From NCBI RefSeq assembly GCF_904848665.1, contig NZ_CAJHCQ010000007.1:186001-250000 (forward strand): 64,000 nucleotides of DNA, in the 5' to 3' direction. The notes beneath the pieces were generated by a model, which worked only from the letters and a program-made list of their open reading frames with translations, ran no database searches and had not been told where the DNA came from. This document shows, piece by piece, positions 14,969 to 23,950 of the stretch. Position 1 is the stretch's first letter. Each line of letters begins with the position of its first letter. This DNA comes from Paraburkholderia hiiakae (GTDB taxonomy: Bacteria > Pseudomonadota > Gammaproteobacteria > Burkholderiales > Burkholderiaceae). The translations under genes and the position numbers were made by a program.

Positions 14969-15933
14969 ACACGCTGCCGCAACAACGAAGCACGCGCCGG
15001 CCGAACCCGGTCACCGAAGCGCCGTGGGTGCGCTGGCTCCTGACCGGCATCGCGCTCGCGTTTCTCGCGCTGTTTCTCGTGGTGCCGCTCGTCGCCGTGT
15101 TCTGGCAGGCGCTTTCGAAGGGCATTGGCTTCTACTTCACGTCGCTCGTCGACCCTGACGCGCTCTCCGCGATCAAGCTGACACTGATCACCGCGGCGAT
15201 CGCAGTGCCGCTGAATCTGGCGTTCGGTCTCGCGGCTTCATGGGCGATCGCGAAGTTCGAGTTTCACGGCAAGGCGCTCCTCACCACGCTGATCGACCTG
15301 CCGTTTTCGGTCTCGCCGGTGATCTCGGGCCTCATCTACGTGTTGCTGTTCGGCGCGCAGGGCTGGCTCGGACCGTGGCTCGAAGACCATAACGTGCAGA
15401 TCATCTTCGCGGTGCCGGGCATCGTGCTCGCCACGATCTTCGTGACGTTCCCGTTCGTCGCACGCGAGCTGATTCCGCTGATGCAGGCGCAAGGCAACGA
15501 TGAAGAAGAGGCCGCGCACGTCCTGGGCGCCTCGGGCTGGCAGATGTTTCGCCGCGTGACGCTGCCCAATATCCGCTGGGGCCTGCTGTACGGCGTGATT
15601 CTTTGTAACGCGCGCGCGATGGGTGAGTTCGGTGCGGTTTCGGTGGTGTCGGGCCATATTCGCGGCCAGACCGATACGATGCCGCTGCACGTCGAGATCC
15701 TTTATAACGAGTACAACTTCGCGGCGGCCTTTGCCGTGGCATCGCTGCTCGCGTTGCTCGCGCTCGTCACGCTTGGCCTGAAGCTGCTCGCGGAGCGCCG
15801 CCTTTCGGCGCAACTGCGCAGCGCAGATGACATTCCCGCCTACGCCGGCCCGCAACCGGCGGCCGTGCAACACGTTTCACAACACGCAGCGCCTCGCGCC
15901 GTGCGCCAACCGATTCAAGTGGGGGAGCAGTAA
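14965..15933 (+). CDS. cysW: Sulfate ABC transporter permease CysW
   Basis: The 322-residue second permease of the sulfate importer has six or so hydrophobic helices. The N-terminal part carries DLPFSVSPVISGLIYVLLFG and the EAA loop is EEEAAHVLGASGWQMFRRV. It also has GEFGAVSVVSGHIRGQTDTM, typical of CysW. The C-terminal ~40 residues are a Pro/Ala/Gln-rich cytosolic tail not needed for the fold. GGGAGG precedes the ATG, which overlaps the cysT stop codon. cysA follows after two bases. Confidence 0.95.
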   Translation: MNTLPQQRSTRRPNPVTEAPWVRWLLTGIALAFLALFLVVPLVAVFWQALSKGIGFYFTSLVDPDALSAIKLTLITAAIAVPLNLAFGLAASWAIAKFEFHGKALLTTLIDLPFSVSPVISGLIYVLLFGAQGWLGPWLEDHNVQIIFAVPGIVLATIFVTFPFVARELIPLMQAQGNDEEEAAHVLGASGWQMFRRVTLPNIRWGLLYGVILCNARAMGEFGAVSVVSGHIRGQTDTMPLHVEILYNEYNFAAAFAVASLLALLALVTLGLKLLAERRLSAQLRSADDIPAYAGPQPAAVQHVSQHAAPRAVRQPIQVGEQ

Positions 15934-15935
15934 CC

Positions 15936-16991
15936 ATGGGCATCACCGTCAGCAATCTGCAGAAGCGCTTCGGCGACTTCACCGCCCTCGACAACGTCTC
16001 GCTCGATTTTCCGCCGGGCGAACTGGTTGCGCTGCTCGGACCCTCCGGTTGTGGCAAGACCACGCTCCTGCGCGTGATCGCGGGCCTCGAATACGCCGAC
16101 GCGGGCCAGGTCGTGCTGCAAGGCCAGGACGTGGGCGAGGTGGGCGCGCGCGAGCGTCAGGTGGGCTTCGTGTTCCAGCATTACGCGCTGTTCCGCCATA
16201 TGACGGTATTCGAGAACGTGGCGTTCGGCTTGCGCGTGAAGCCGCGCGGCGAGCGGCCCTCGGAGGCCGTGATCCGTGAGAAGGTGCATGAGCTGCTCAA
16301 GCTCGTGCAGCTCGACTGGCTCGCCCAGCGCTATCCGTCCGAACTTTCGGGTGGCCAGCGTCAGCGCATCGCGCTGGCGCGCGCACTTGCCGTCGAGCCG
16401 AAGGTGCTGCTGCTCGACGAGCCGTTCGGCGCGCTCGACGCCAAGGTGCGCAAGGAGTTGCGCTCATGGCTGCGCCGCCTGCACGACGACCTGCACATCT
16501 CGACGATCTTCGTCACGCACGACCAGGAAGAAGCGCTCGAGGTGGCCGATCGCATCGTGGTGATGAATCATGGACATGTGGAGCAGGTGGGCAGCCCGCA
16601 GGACGTCTATGATCATCCGCAGACGGCTTTCGTCTACGAGTTTCTCGGCGCCGCGAACCGGCTGCGCGGCAGAGTGGACGCGCGCGGCTTCGTGGCCGAA
16701 GGCGCGGCGCAGCCGATTTCGGTGCACGCCAGCTTCGAAGGCCCGGCGCTCGCCTACGTGCGCCCGCACGACATCGTGCTGCACCGCGAAGCGAGCGATC
16801 ACCGCGATGGCATTGTCGTCGACGTGCGCCGCGTGGTGACGCTGGGCGGCTCGGTGCGCGTGGAGCTGGAAAGCCGCACGGGCGGCGCGCTCGAAGCCGA
16901 ACTCGACCGCGAGTCGTGGCGCGCGCTGGGGCTTACGGTTGGCCAGGGGGTGACGGCAGTGCCGCGCGGGCTGCGTGTTTTCCCGGCTTAA
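15936..16991 (+). CDS. cysA: Sulfate ABC transporter ATP-binding protein CysA
   Basis: The 351-residue ATPase powers the CysTW channel. Walker A is LLGPSGCGKTTLLRVIAG, the Q loop is VFQHYALFRHMTVFENV, the signature is LSGGQRQRIALARAL and Walker B is LLLDEPFGALD. The switch His is in FVTHDQEEAL. The part after residue 240 is a TOBE-like regulatory domain, including YVRPHDIVLHREASD. It follows cysW by two bases, so the three transport genes form one translationally tight unit. Confidence 0.96.
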   Translation: MGITVSNLQKRFGDFTALDNVSLDFPPGELVALLGPSGCGKTTLLRVIAGLEYADAGQVVLQGQDVGEVGARERQVGFVFQHYALFRHMTVFENVAFGLRVKPRGERPSEAVIREKVHELLKLVQLDWLAQRYPSELSGGQRQRIALARALAVEPKVLLLDEPFGALDAKVRKELRSWLRRLHDDLHISTIFVTHDQEEALEVADRIVVMNHGHVEQVGSPQDVYDHPQTAFVYEFLGAANRLRGRVDARGFVAEGAAQPISVHASFEGPALAYVRPHDIVLHREASDHRDGIVVDVRRVVTLGGSVRVELESRTGGALEAELDRESWRALGLTVGQGVTAVPRGLRVFPA

Positions 16992-17081
16992 ATTCGCGGC
17001 TTAAATTGCGGCGCAATGCGCGTTACAGTGCTCACATCGACAAAAAACGAATAATCGGTCAGCAGTCTCGGAGAGAAGACC

Positions 17082-18008
17082 ATGAATTTTCAGCAGTTGC
17101 GTTTCGTGCGCGAAGCCGTGCGGCAGAACATGAACCTGACCGAAGTGGCGAATGTGCTGTACACGTCGCAGTCGGGCGTCTCCAAGCAGATCAAGGATCT
17201 CGAGGACGAACTCGGCGTGGACATCTTCATTCGCCGCGGCAAGCGCTTGACCGGCCTCACGGAGCCGGGCAAGGCGGTGCATCAGCTGATCGAGCGCATG
17301 CTGCTCGACGCCGAGAACCTGCGCCGCGTGGCGCGCCAGTTCGCAGACCAGGACAGCGGCCACCTCGTGGTCGCGACGACGCACACGCAGGCGCGTTATG
17401 CGCTGCCGAAGGTCGTCCACCAGTTCCGCGAAGTGTTTCCGAAAGTGCACCTCGCTCTGCGCCAGGGCAACCCGCAGCAGATCGCGCAGATGATCATCAA
17501 CGGCGAGGCCGACATCGGCATCTCGACGGAGGCGCTCGACCGCTTCCCCGATATCGTCACGTTCCCGTGCTACTCGTGGCACCACGTGGTGGTGGTGCCG
17601 AAGACGCATCCGCTCGTGGGCCGCGAAAATCTCACGCTCGAAGACGTGGCCGAGTATCCGATCATTACCTACGACCAGGACTTCACGGGCCGCTCGCATA
17701 TCGACCAGGCGTTCGCGAAAGCGGGCGTGGTGCCCGACGTGGTGCTGACCGCCATCGACGCGGACGTGATCAAGACCTATGTCGAACTCGGCATGGGTGT
17801 TGGCATCGTCGCGGCGATGGCCTACGACCCGAAGCGCGACAGCGAACTCGTCGCGCTCGACACGGAGCATCTGTTCGATGCGAGCACGACGCGAGTGGGC
17901 CTGCGCAAGGGCGCGTTCCTGCGCCAGTACGCGTACCGGCTCATCGAAATGTTCGCGCCGCAGCTCACCGAGCAGCAGATCTCGAGCCAGTTGCGCGAGG
18001 CAACCTGA
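17082..18008 (+). CDS. cysB: CysB-type LysR transcriptional regulator
   Basis: The product is 308 residues. The N-terminal winged helix (MNFQQLRFVREAVRQNMNLT, then LYTSQSGVSKQIKDLEDELG) is characteristic of CysB/Cbl. The effector domain contains ATTHTQARYALPKVV, the inducer-pocket segment also conserved in CysB. It activates sulfur-assimilation genes, with acetylserine as inducer in enterobacteria and sulfate or thiosulfate acting against it. It is the last gene of the sulfate uptake run, 90 bases after cysA, and could regulate its own transport operon. CysB and its paralogue Cbl cannot be told apart with certainty here. Confidence 0.92.
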   Translation: MNFQQLRFVREAVRQNMNLTEVANVLYTSQSGVSKQIKDLEDELGVDIFIRRGKRLTGLTEPGKAVHQLIERMLLDAENLRRVARQFADQDSGHLVVATTHTQARYALPKVVHQFREVFPKVHLALRQGNPQQIAQMIINGEADIGISTEALDRFPDIVTFPCYSWHHVVVVPKTHPLVGRENLTLEDVAEYPIITYDQDFTGRSHIDQAFAKAGVVPDVVLTAIDADVIKTYVELGMGVGIVAAMAYDPKRDSELVALDTEHLFDASTTRVGLRKGAFLRQYAYRLIEMFAPQLTEQQISSQLREAT

Positions 18009-18059
18009 AAAAGAGGGCCGATTTTCCCGGCGGGCGGCGGATCGCTTAAAATCGCCGCC

Positions 18060-19076
18060 ATGAATACTTCCCCTTCCTCTTCCGCGGCACTGCCGCGCAT
18101 CGCCGTGCTCGCCACGGGCGGCACCATCGCGGGCTCTGCTGCCGACGCGGCGAACACCGCAGGCTACCAGGCCGGCGTGATCGGCGTCGCGCAATTGCTC
18201 GCAGCCGTGCCGGGCCTCGACGCCATCGCGCAGATCCATGCCGAGCAGGTCGCGAGCGTCGACAGCAAGGACATGACGCTCGCGCTGTGGTCCACGCTCG
18301 CGCAGCGCGTGAACGAACTGCTGGCAAGCGACGAGATCGACGGGGTGGTGATCACGCACGGTACCGATACGCTCGAAGAAACCGCGTATCTGCTGCATCT
18401 TACGGTGAAGAGTGCGAAGCCGTGCGTCTTGACGGCAGCCATGCGGCCCGCCACGGCGCTTTCCGCCGACGGCCCGCTCAATCTTCTCAACGCCGTCACG
18501 CTCGCGGCGAACGCAGCGGCGGCGGGGCAAGGCGTGCTGGTGGCGTTCAATAACCGCATTCATTGCGCACGCGACGTCACGAAGGTGAGCACCTACGCGG
18601 TGGATGCGTTCCAGTCGCCCGAAATCGGCGCGCTGGGCTGGGTGCAGGATGGGCGCGTGGAATTCCAGCGCCGCGCGCTGCGCCCGCATACGGTCGATGC
18701 GCCGTTCACTGCGGCCGCGCAATGGCCGCAGGTCGAGATCGTGACGAGCTACGCGGGCGTGTCGCGCGCCGCGGTCGAAGCGCTCGTGGCCGCGGGTGTG
18801 GATGGGTTCGTCGTGGCTGGTACCGGCAACGGCTCGATTCACGGCGCGATGCAGCAGTCGCTGGCCGAGGCGGCCGCCAAGGGTGTGGCCGTCGTGCGTG
18901 CCTCGCGCGTCGGCTCGGGCCACGTGATGCACAACGGCGCGGCGAAGGACGACGCGCTCGGCTTCGTTTCTTCGGGCACGCTCAACCCGTACAAGGCGCG
19001 TGTGCTGTTGTTGCTCGCGCTCGCCGCAGGCATGACCGACAAGGCGGGGTTGCAGGACGTGTTCGACAGGTACTGA
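18060..19076 (+). CDS. L-asparaginase, type II family without signal peptide
   Basis: The 338-residue product hydrolyses asparagine to aspartate and ammonia. The two Thr active-site motifs are present: TGGTIAG (about residue 20) and HGTDTLEETAYLL (about residue 98). Other conserved segments are AMRPATALSADGPLNLLNAV, the catalytic Lys in ARDVTKVSTYAVDAF and GTGNGSIH. The fold and order match type II enzymes, but no Sec signal is visible, so it is probably cytosolic. It starts 51 bases after cysB on the same strand, and a strong terminator follows. Some glutaminase activity is possible. Confidence 0.92.
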   Translation: MNTSPSSSAALPRIAVLATGGTIAGSAADAANTAGYQAGVIGVAQLLAAVPGLDAIAQIHAEQVASVDSKDMTLALWSTLAQRVNELLASDEIDGVVITHGTDTLEETAYLLHLTVKSAKPCVLTAAMRPATALSADGPLNLLNAVTLAANAAAAGQGVLVAFNNRIHCARDVTKVSTYAVDAFQSPEIGALGWVQDGRVEFQRRALRPHTVDAPFTAAAQWPQVEIVTSYAGVSRAAVEALVAAGVDGFVVAGTGNGSIHGAMQQSLAEAAAKGVAVVRASRVGSGHVMHNGAAKDDALGFVSSGTLNPYKARVLLLLALAAGMTDKAGLQDVFDRY

Positions 19077-19096
19077 GCCACACAGCGCACAAAGAA

Positions 19097-19136
19097 AAAC
19101 AGGCCTTGCGGATCACTCCGCAAGGCCTGTTTCGTT
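19097..19136. terminator. Bidirectional terminator
   Basis: A 14-bp perfect stem (ACAGGCCTTGCGGA / TCCGCAAGGCCTGT) with a TCAC loop is flanked by A-rich and T-rich sides. It separates the asparaginase gene from the converging LysM gene and can serve both. Confidence 0.9.
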
Positions 19137-19163
19137 TCTGGCCGTGTTTTCGTGTGACCGGGC

Positions 19164-19673
19164 TTACTGCAGCGGCGGAATCACCAGCACCTGACCCGGA
19201 TAGATCTTGTCCGGGCTCTTGAGCATCGGCGTGTTCGCCTGGAAGATCGCGTCGTTCTTCGCGCCGCTGCCGTAGTACTTCTCGGCGATCTTCCAGAGGT
19301 TGTCGCCGGAAACGACCGTGTGGTGCTGCGCTTCGGGCGCGGGGGTCGTCACGCTCATCTGGTCGTCGACCTTGTCGACGTTTTGCACGTTGCCGGCCGC
19401 GACAAGGATCTTCTCCTTCGTCGGCTGGTCGGCGGCGTTGCCGGTGACCGTCACGGTGTGCGAGACACCGTCGTAGGTCACGCCGAGGTTGTCGGCGTCG
19501 AGGCCTTGCGAGCGGATATAGGCCGCGATCGCGTCGCCGGCCTTCTGGTTCAGTGCGGCGAGATTCGCGGCGGGGTCTGCGGGTGCAGCAGCGGGTTCCG
19601 CGGCGGCGGCCGGCGCGGCCGTTGCGCCGAAGAGTTTTTCGCCTGCTTCCTTGATGAAATTGATAATGCCCAT
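19164..19673 (-). CDS. lysM: BON-LysM protein (YgaU/Kbp-like)
   Basis: The product is 169 residues. It opens with MGIINFIKEAGEKLFG and then an Ala/Pro-rich linker. A BON domain follows (about 45-110, with GVSHTVTVTGNAADQPTKEK), and then a C-terminal LysM domain (HHTVVSGDNLWKIAEKYYGS to IYPGQVLVIPPLQ). This order equals E. coli Kbp/YgaU, a cytosolic potassium-binding protein. No signal peptide is visible, consistent with that. The role in this organism is inferred from the family. It converges on the asparaginase gene. Confidence 0.9.
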   Translation of the reverse strand: MGIINFIKEAGEKLFGATAAPAAAAEPAAAPADPAANLAALNQKAGDAIAAYIRSQGLDADNLGVTYDGVSHTVTVTGNAADQPTKEKILVAAGNVQNVDKVDDQMSVTTPAPEAQHHTVVSGDNLWKIAEKYYGSGAKNDAIFQANTPMLKSPDKIYPGQVLVIPPLQ

Positions 19674-19843
19674 CGATCAGACTCCTTACGTGCTGGAAAT
19701 GACTGGGTGGTCACGCGTCGCGTCCACCTTGACCCGTCTGCGTGACAGACGGATGAAAGCACGATTCTAGAAACGCGGCCGCGACGGCGTCCATCGGGGC
19801 GGCGTCAAAGAGTGTGAAACCTGGGAGAAAAGAGAAGGGAAAG

Positions 19844-19873
19844 AAAAACGGGTATCCGACACGCGGACACCCG
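19844..19873 (-). terminator. Terminator of the gcl-hyi-glxR operon
   Basis: Read on the minus strand, a stem CGGGTGTCCG / CGGATACCCG (one mismatch, 5-base loop) is followed by five T. It lies about 240 bases beyond glxR. The rest of the gap 19674-20114 shows no gene; it is GC-rich and contains only chance frames. Confidence 0.65.
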
Positions 19874-20114
19874 ATGACGACGTCTGACCGACCAAGGCTT
19901 CCCCGCCGTCACCGGGCGCCGCTTTCGGACCCCACTGGCCGCCCTCAGCCCAGAGCGGCACCGATTTGCCTCGCGACGGTTGCCGCCGCCGCGAAGCGCC
20001 CCACGGGAGGCGCGTGCGCTGTGGTCGTTGCGCACGCGCCGATATGCGTGATCCGCCTCTGCGGGCGGTCCGCGCGTTACGTCGCGCGAACCGCCGTCCT
20101 GCAACCGCTGAAAT

Positions 20115-21020
20115 TCAGGCCACCTTGACTTGCGCTTGCGGTTCGGCGATCTCGAAGTTCGCCATGATTTCGAGCGCGCGGATCATGGCCGAGTGGTCCC
20201 AGGCTTTGCCGCCGTTCGCGGCGCACACGCTGAAGAGCTGCTGCGCGCTCGCGGTGTGCGGCAGCGCGATGCCCAGCTTGCGCGCGCCGTCGATCGCGAG
20301 GTTCAGGTCCTTCTGGTGCAATTCGATACGGAAGCCCGGATTGAACGTGCGCTTCGTCATGCGCTCGCCGTGCACTTCGAGAATGCGCGACGAAGCGAAG
20401 CCGCCCATGAGGGCCTTGCGCACGCGCTCGGGGTCGGCGCCCGAACGTGCCGCGAACAGCAGCGCTTCGGCCACGGCCTCGATGTTCAGCGCGACGATGA
20501 TCTGGTTCGCGACCTTGCAGGTCTGGCCCGCGCCGTTGTCGCCGATGAGCGAAATGTTCTTGCCCATCAAGTCGAACAGCGGCTTGGCGAGATCGAACGA
20601 CTTTTGCGGGCCGCCGACCATGATCGTGAGCGTGGCTTCGCGTGCGCCGACTTCACCGCCCGAGACCGGTGCGTCGAGATAGTCGCAGCCGAGCGCGTTG
20701 ATCTGCCTGGCGAACTGTTGCGTTTCGAGCGGCGAGATCGAGCTCATGTCGATCACGAGCTTGCCAGTCGAAAGACCCTTGGCGACGCCGTCGTCGGCGA
20801 ACAGGACGTTGGCGACATCAGGCGTGTCCGGCACCATCACGATGACGATGTCCGACACCTTCGCCACGGCCGTCGAATCGGCGACGACCTCGGTTTGCGT
20901 GCGCAGGTCGTCGGGCACCGGATACTTGCCGTTCACGGCGAGCGTGTGGCCGCCCTTGATAAGGTTGCGCGCCATATGCGCGCCCATGATGCCGAGTCCG
21001 ATAAAGCCAATCTTTGCCAT
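20115..21020 (-). CDS. glxR: Tartronate semialdehyde reductase
   Basis: The product is 301 residues of the beta-hydroxyacid dehydrogenase family. It has the Rossmann motif KIGFIGLGIMGAHMARNL, substrate-binding DAPVSGGEVGARE and the catalytic Lys in GAGQTCKVANQIIVALN. It reduces tartronate semialdehyde (2-hydroxy-3-oxopropionate) to D-glycerate with NAD(P)H. It is the last gene of the operon after gcl and hyi, which produce its substrate from glyoxylate. This context, rather than sequence alone, separates it from 3-hydroxyisobutyrate dehydrogenases. Confidence 0.93.
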   Translation of the reverse strand: MAKIGFIGLGIMGAHMARNLIKGGHTLAVNGKYPVPDDLRTQTEVVADSTAVAKVSDIVIVMVPDTPDVANVLFADDGVAKGLSTGKLVIDMSSISPLETQQFARQINALGCDYLDAPVSGGEVGAREATLTIMVGGPQKSFDLAKPLFDLMGKNISLIGDNGAGQTCKVANQIIVALNIEAVAEALLFAARSGADPERVRKALMGGFASSRILEVHGERMTKRTFNPGFRIELHQKDLNLAIDGARKLGIALPHTASAQQLFSVCAANGGKAWDHSAMIRALEIMANFEIAEPQAQVKVA

Positions 21021-21093
21021 CTTGTGTGTCTCCGTTAAAGCGAATGCGTGAATGTGCGTCGTTGCGGGCGCGTAGTGACGTCGGATTACGCGC

Positions 21094-21891
21094 TCAGGCG
21101 AGTTCAGCGGTGCGCTGCTTCGCGCTGCGCAGCCAGCTGAGACCTTCGACGGTCGTCGTGCGCGGCTTGTACTCGCAGCCGATGTGACCTTCGTAGCCGA
21201 GCGAGTCGAGCAGATCGAACAGGAACGGGTAGTTGATTTCGCCCGTGCCGGGCTCGTTGCGGCCAGGATTGTCGGCGAGCTGGATGTGGGCGATCTTCGC
21301 GAAGTGCTTCTTCATCGTCGCGGCGAGTTCGCCTTCCATGCGCTGCATGTGATAGATGTCGTACTGCAGGAACAGGTTGTCCGAGCCGGTCTTTTCGATC
21401 ACGTCGAGCGCTTCGGCGCTGCGGTTCAGCGCGAAGCCGGGAATGTCGTACGAGTTGCACGGCTCGACCAGCAGGCGGATGCCTTCTCGCTTGAGTTCGC
21501 CAGCGGCAAAGCGAAGGTTATCGACGATCGTGGCGAGCGCCGTCTCGCGATCGACGCCTGCCGTCGGAATGCCGACGAGGCAGTTGAGCTGCGGCACCTT
21601 CAGCGCCTTCGCGTACTCGATCGCTCGGCCGACGCCTTCCTGGAACTCGCCACGGCGATCGGGCAGGCAGGCAATGCCGCGCTCGCCCGCTTCCCAGTTG
21701 CCGGCGGGCAGATTGTGAAGCACGAGCTTCAGCCCGTTGACTTCGAGGCGCTCGGCCAGTTCAGCGGCCTTGTACGGATACGGGAACAGGAACTCCACGG
21801 CGTCGAAGCCCGCTTGCCTGGCCGCGGCAAAGCGGTCGAGGAAGGGCACTTCGTTGAACAGCATGGTGAGGTTCGCGGCGAATTTTGGCAT
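21094..21891 (-). CDS. hyi: Hydroxypyruvate isomerase
   Basis: The product is 265 residues forming a TIM barrel of the xylose-isomerase-like family. It starts with the Hyi-typical PKFAANLTMLFNEVPFLDRF. The metal/catalytic Glu is in LLVEPCNSYDIPGF, and LQYDIYHMQRMEG and IGCEYKPRTTTVEGLSW complete the conserved set. It interconverts hydroxypyruvate and tartronate semialdehyde. It lies between gcl and glxR on the same strand, the standard glyoxylate-utilisation order. Confidence 0.95.
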   Translation of the reverse strand: MPKFAANLTMLFNEVPFLDRFAAARQAGFDAVEFLFPYPYKAAELAERLEVNGLKLVLHNLPAGNWEAGERGIACLPDRRGEFQEGVGRAIEYAKALKVPQLNCLVGIPTAGVDRETALATIVDNLRFAAGELKREGIRLLVEPCNSYDIPGFALNRSAEALDVIEKTGSDNLFLQYDIYHMQRMEGELAATMKKHFAKIAHIQLADNPGRNEPGTGEINYPFLFDLLDSLGYEGHIGCEYKPRTTTVEGLSWLRSAKQRTAELA

Positions 21892-22004
21892 GGTGCTGGG
21901 TCTCGCTGGTCGGTCAATGAGGGAAGTCAGGCGGGAATTCAGGCAGGCAGTGCGCCGATGCCGTGCGCGCTGCCTGTGCTGCGGTCATGCGTGCTCGCGT
22001 GCGC

Positions 22005-23789
22005 TCAGTCGAGGGCATTCAGCGCGCTGATGGCTGTCGGCGCGTGCTCGGGCTTTTCGGCCAGTTCTTCGAACTCGTTGATCGCGTCGATCTCGGTGCC
22101 CATCGCGATGTTGGTCACGCGCTCGAGAATCACTTCGACGACCACCGGCACGCTGAACTCGGCGGCGAGTGCCTGGGCTTGTTTGAGCGCCGGTGCGATT
22201 TCTTCGGGCTTGAACACGCGCAGCGCCTTGCAGCCGAGGCCTTGGGCGACCGTGACGTGATCGACGCCATAGCCGTTCACCTCAGGCGCATTGATGTTCT
22301 CGAACGCGAGCTGCACGCAGAAGTCCATGTCGAACGCGCGCTGCGCCTGGCGGATCAGGCCGAGATACGAGTTATTCACGACCACGTGCACGTACGGCAG
22401 CTTGAACTGTGCGCCCACGGCCAGCTCTTCGACCATGAACTGGAAGTCGTAGTCGCCCGAGAGCGCCACGATGGGACGCGTCGGATCGGCCGCGCGTACG
22501 CCGAGTGCCGCGGGAATCGTCCAGCCGAGCGGGCCCGCCTGGCCGCAGTTGATCCAGTTGCGTGCCTTGTACACGTGCAGGAACTGCGCGCCTGCGATCT
22601 GCGAAAGGCCGATGGTGCTCACGTAGCAGGTGTCGCGGCCGAACGCCTTGTTCATCTCTTCGTACACGCGTTGCGGCTTGATCGGCGTGTTCTCGAAGTG
22701 CGTCTTGCGAAGCATCGTGCGCTTGCGTTCCTGGCAGTCGGCCACCCACGCACGGCGGTCCTTCAACTTGCCCGCGGCCTTCCATTCCTGCGCGATTTCG
22801 ACGAAGAGTTCGAGCGCGGCCTTCGCGTCCGACACGATGCCGAGATCCGGGCCGAACACGCGGCCGATCTGCGTCGGTTCGATATCGACGTGCACGAACT
22901 TGCGGCCCTTCGTATAGACCTCGACGCTGCCCGTATGACGGTTCGCCCAGCGGTTGCCGATGCCGAGCACGAAGTCGGAGGCGAGCATCGTGGCGTTGCC
23001 GTAGCGATGCGAGGTCTGCAGGCCGACCATGCCGGCCATGAGCGGGTGGTCGTCAGCAATCGCGCCCCACGACATGAGCGTCGGGATGACGGGCACGCCC
23101 ACGGTTTCGGCGAACTTGACGAGCAGGTCTTCAGCCGCCGCGTTGAGCACGCCGCCGCCCGAGACGATCAGCGGCTTTTCGCTGGCGTTGAGCAGTTCGA
23201 GCGCGGCTTCGATCTGCTTGCGCGTCGCCTTCGGCTTGTAGACCGGCAGCGGCTCGTACGTGTCGATGTCGAATTCGATTTCGGCGAGTTGCACGTCGAT
23301 GGGCAAATCGACCAGCACCGGACCCGGACGGCCCGAGCGCATCAGATGGAACGCCTGCTGGAACACGCGCGGCACGAGCGCCGGCTCGCGCACGGTGACG
23401 GCCCACTTGGTGACGGGCTTGGCGATCGACTCGATGTCGACGGCCTGGAAGTCTTCCTTGTAGAGGCGGGCGCGCGGCGCCTGGCCCGTGATCGCGAGGA
23501 TCGGAATCGAATCGGCCTGCGCCGAGTAGAGGCCCGTGATCATGTCGGTGCCCGCGGGGCCCGAGGTGCCGATGCACACGCCAATGTTGCCGGGCGTGGC
23601 CCGCGTATACCCTTCGGCCATGTGCGAGGCGCCTTCGACGTGACGGGCCAGCACGTGGGTAATGCCGCCGGCTTTCTTCATCGCCGAATAGAACGGATTG
23701 ATGGCTGCGCCCGGCACGCCGAAAGCGGTATCGATGCCTTCTTTTTCGAGCACCAGCACAGCGGCGTCGACGGCTCTCATTTTGGCCAT
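22005..23789 (-). CDS. gcl: Glyoxylate carboligase
   Basis: The product is 594 residues and thiamine-diphosphate dependent. It joins two glyoxylate molecules into tartronate semialdehyde with release of CO2. The usual catalytic Glu of the ThDP family is replaced by Val in LARHVEGASHMAEGY, which is diagnostic for glyoxylate carboligase. The ThDP/Mg motif starts GDYDFQFMVEELAVG and ends VVVNNSYLGL. Length agrees with E. coli Gcl (593). It heads the gcl-hyi-glxR operon and is divergent from a LysR gene that probably controls it. Confidence 0.97.
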   Translation of the reverse strand: MAKMRAVDAAVLVLEKEGIDTAFGVPGAAINPFYSAMKKAGGITHVLARHVEGASHMAEGYTRATPGNIGVCIGTSGPAGTDMITGLYSAQADSIPILAITGQAPRARLYKEDFQAVDIESIAKPVTKWAVTVREPALVPRVFQQAFHLMRSGRPGPVLVDLPIDVQLAEIEFDIDTYEPLPVYKPKATRKQIEAALELLNASEKPLIVSGGGVLNAAAEDLLVKFAETVGVPVIPTLMSWGAIADDHPLMAGMVGLQTSHRYGNATMLASDFVLGIGNRWANRHTGSVEVYTKGRKFVHVDIEPTQIGRVFGPDLGIVSDAKAALELFVEIAQEWKAAGKLKDRRAWVADCQERKRTMLRKTHFENTPIKPQRVYEEMNKAFGRDTCYVSTIGLSQIAGAQFLHVYKARNWINCGQAGPLGWTIPAALGVRAADPTRPIVALSGDYDFQFMVEELAVGAQFKLPYVHVVVNNSYLGLIRQAQRAFDMDFCVQLAFENINAPEVNGYGVDHVTVAQGLGCKALRVFKPEEIAPALKQAQALAAEFSVPVVVEVILERVTNIAMGTEIDAINEFEELAEKPEHAPTAISALNALD

Positions 23790-23887
23790 GATTGTCTCCT
23801 GAATGTCTCGTATGCGAGGAATGGCGAAGCGTTGAGGCCCACTTTAGGGGCGCAGGAAAGGTTTGATAAGATCAGTCCAGGTCGTTT

Positions 23888-23911
23888 ATTCCGAAACAAA
23901 AAGTATGGAAT
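23888..23911. promoter_or_regulatory. Candidate LysR operator between gcl and its regulator
   Basis: ATTCC and GGAAT form an inverted repeat with a 14-base AT-rich spacer, in the 161-base gap between the divergent gcl operon and lysR gene. LysR regulators usually bind an interrupted dyad at this position. Confidence 0.4.
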
Positions 23912-23950
23912 GCCCGTGGGGCGGGGCTTCCGCCTGGAAGGAGACACGCA

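Noticed and set aside
17001..18932. 643-codon open frame opposite cysB and the asparaginase gene
   Set aside because: Shadow of two clear plus-strand genes, with Arg/His-rich composition and no signature.
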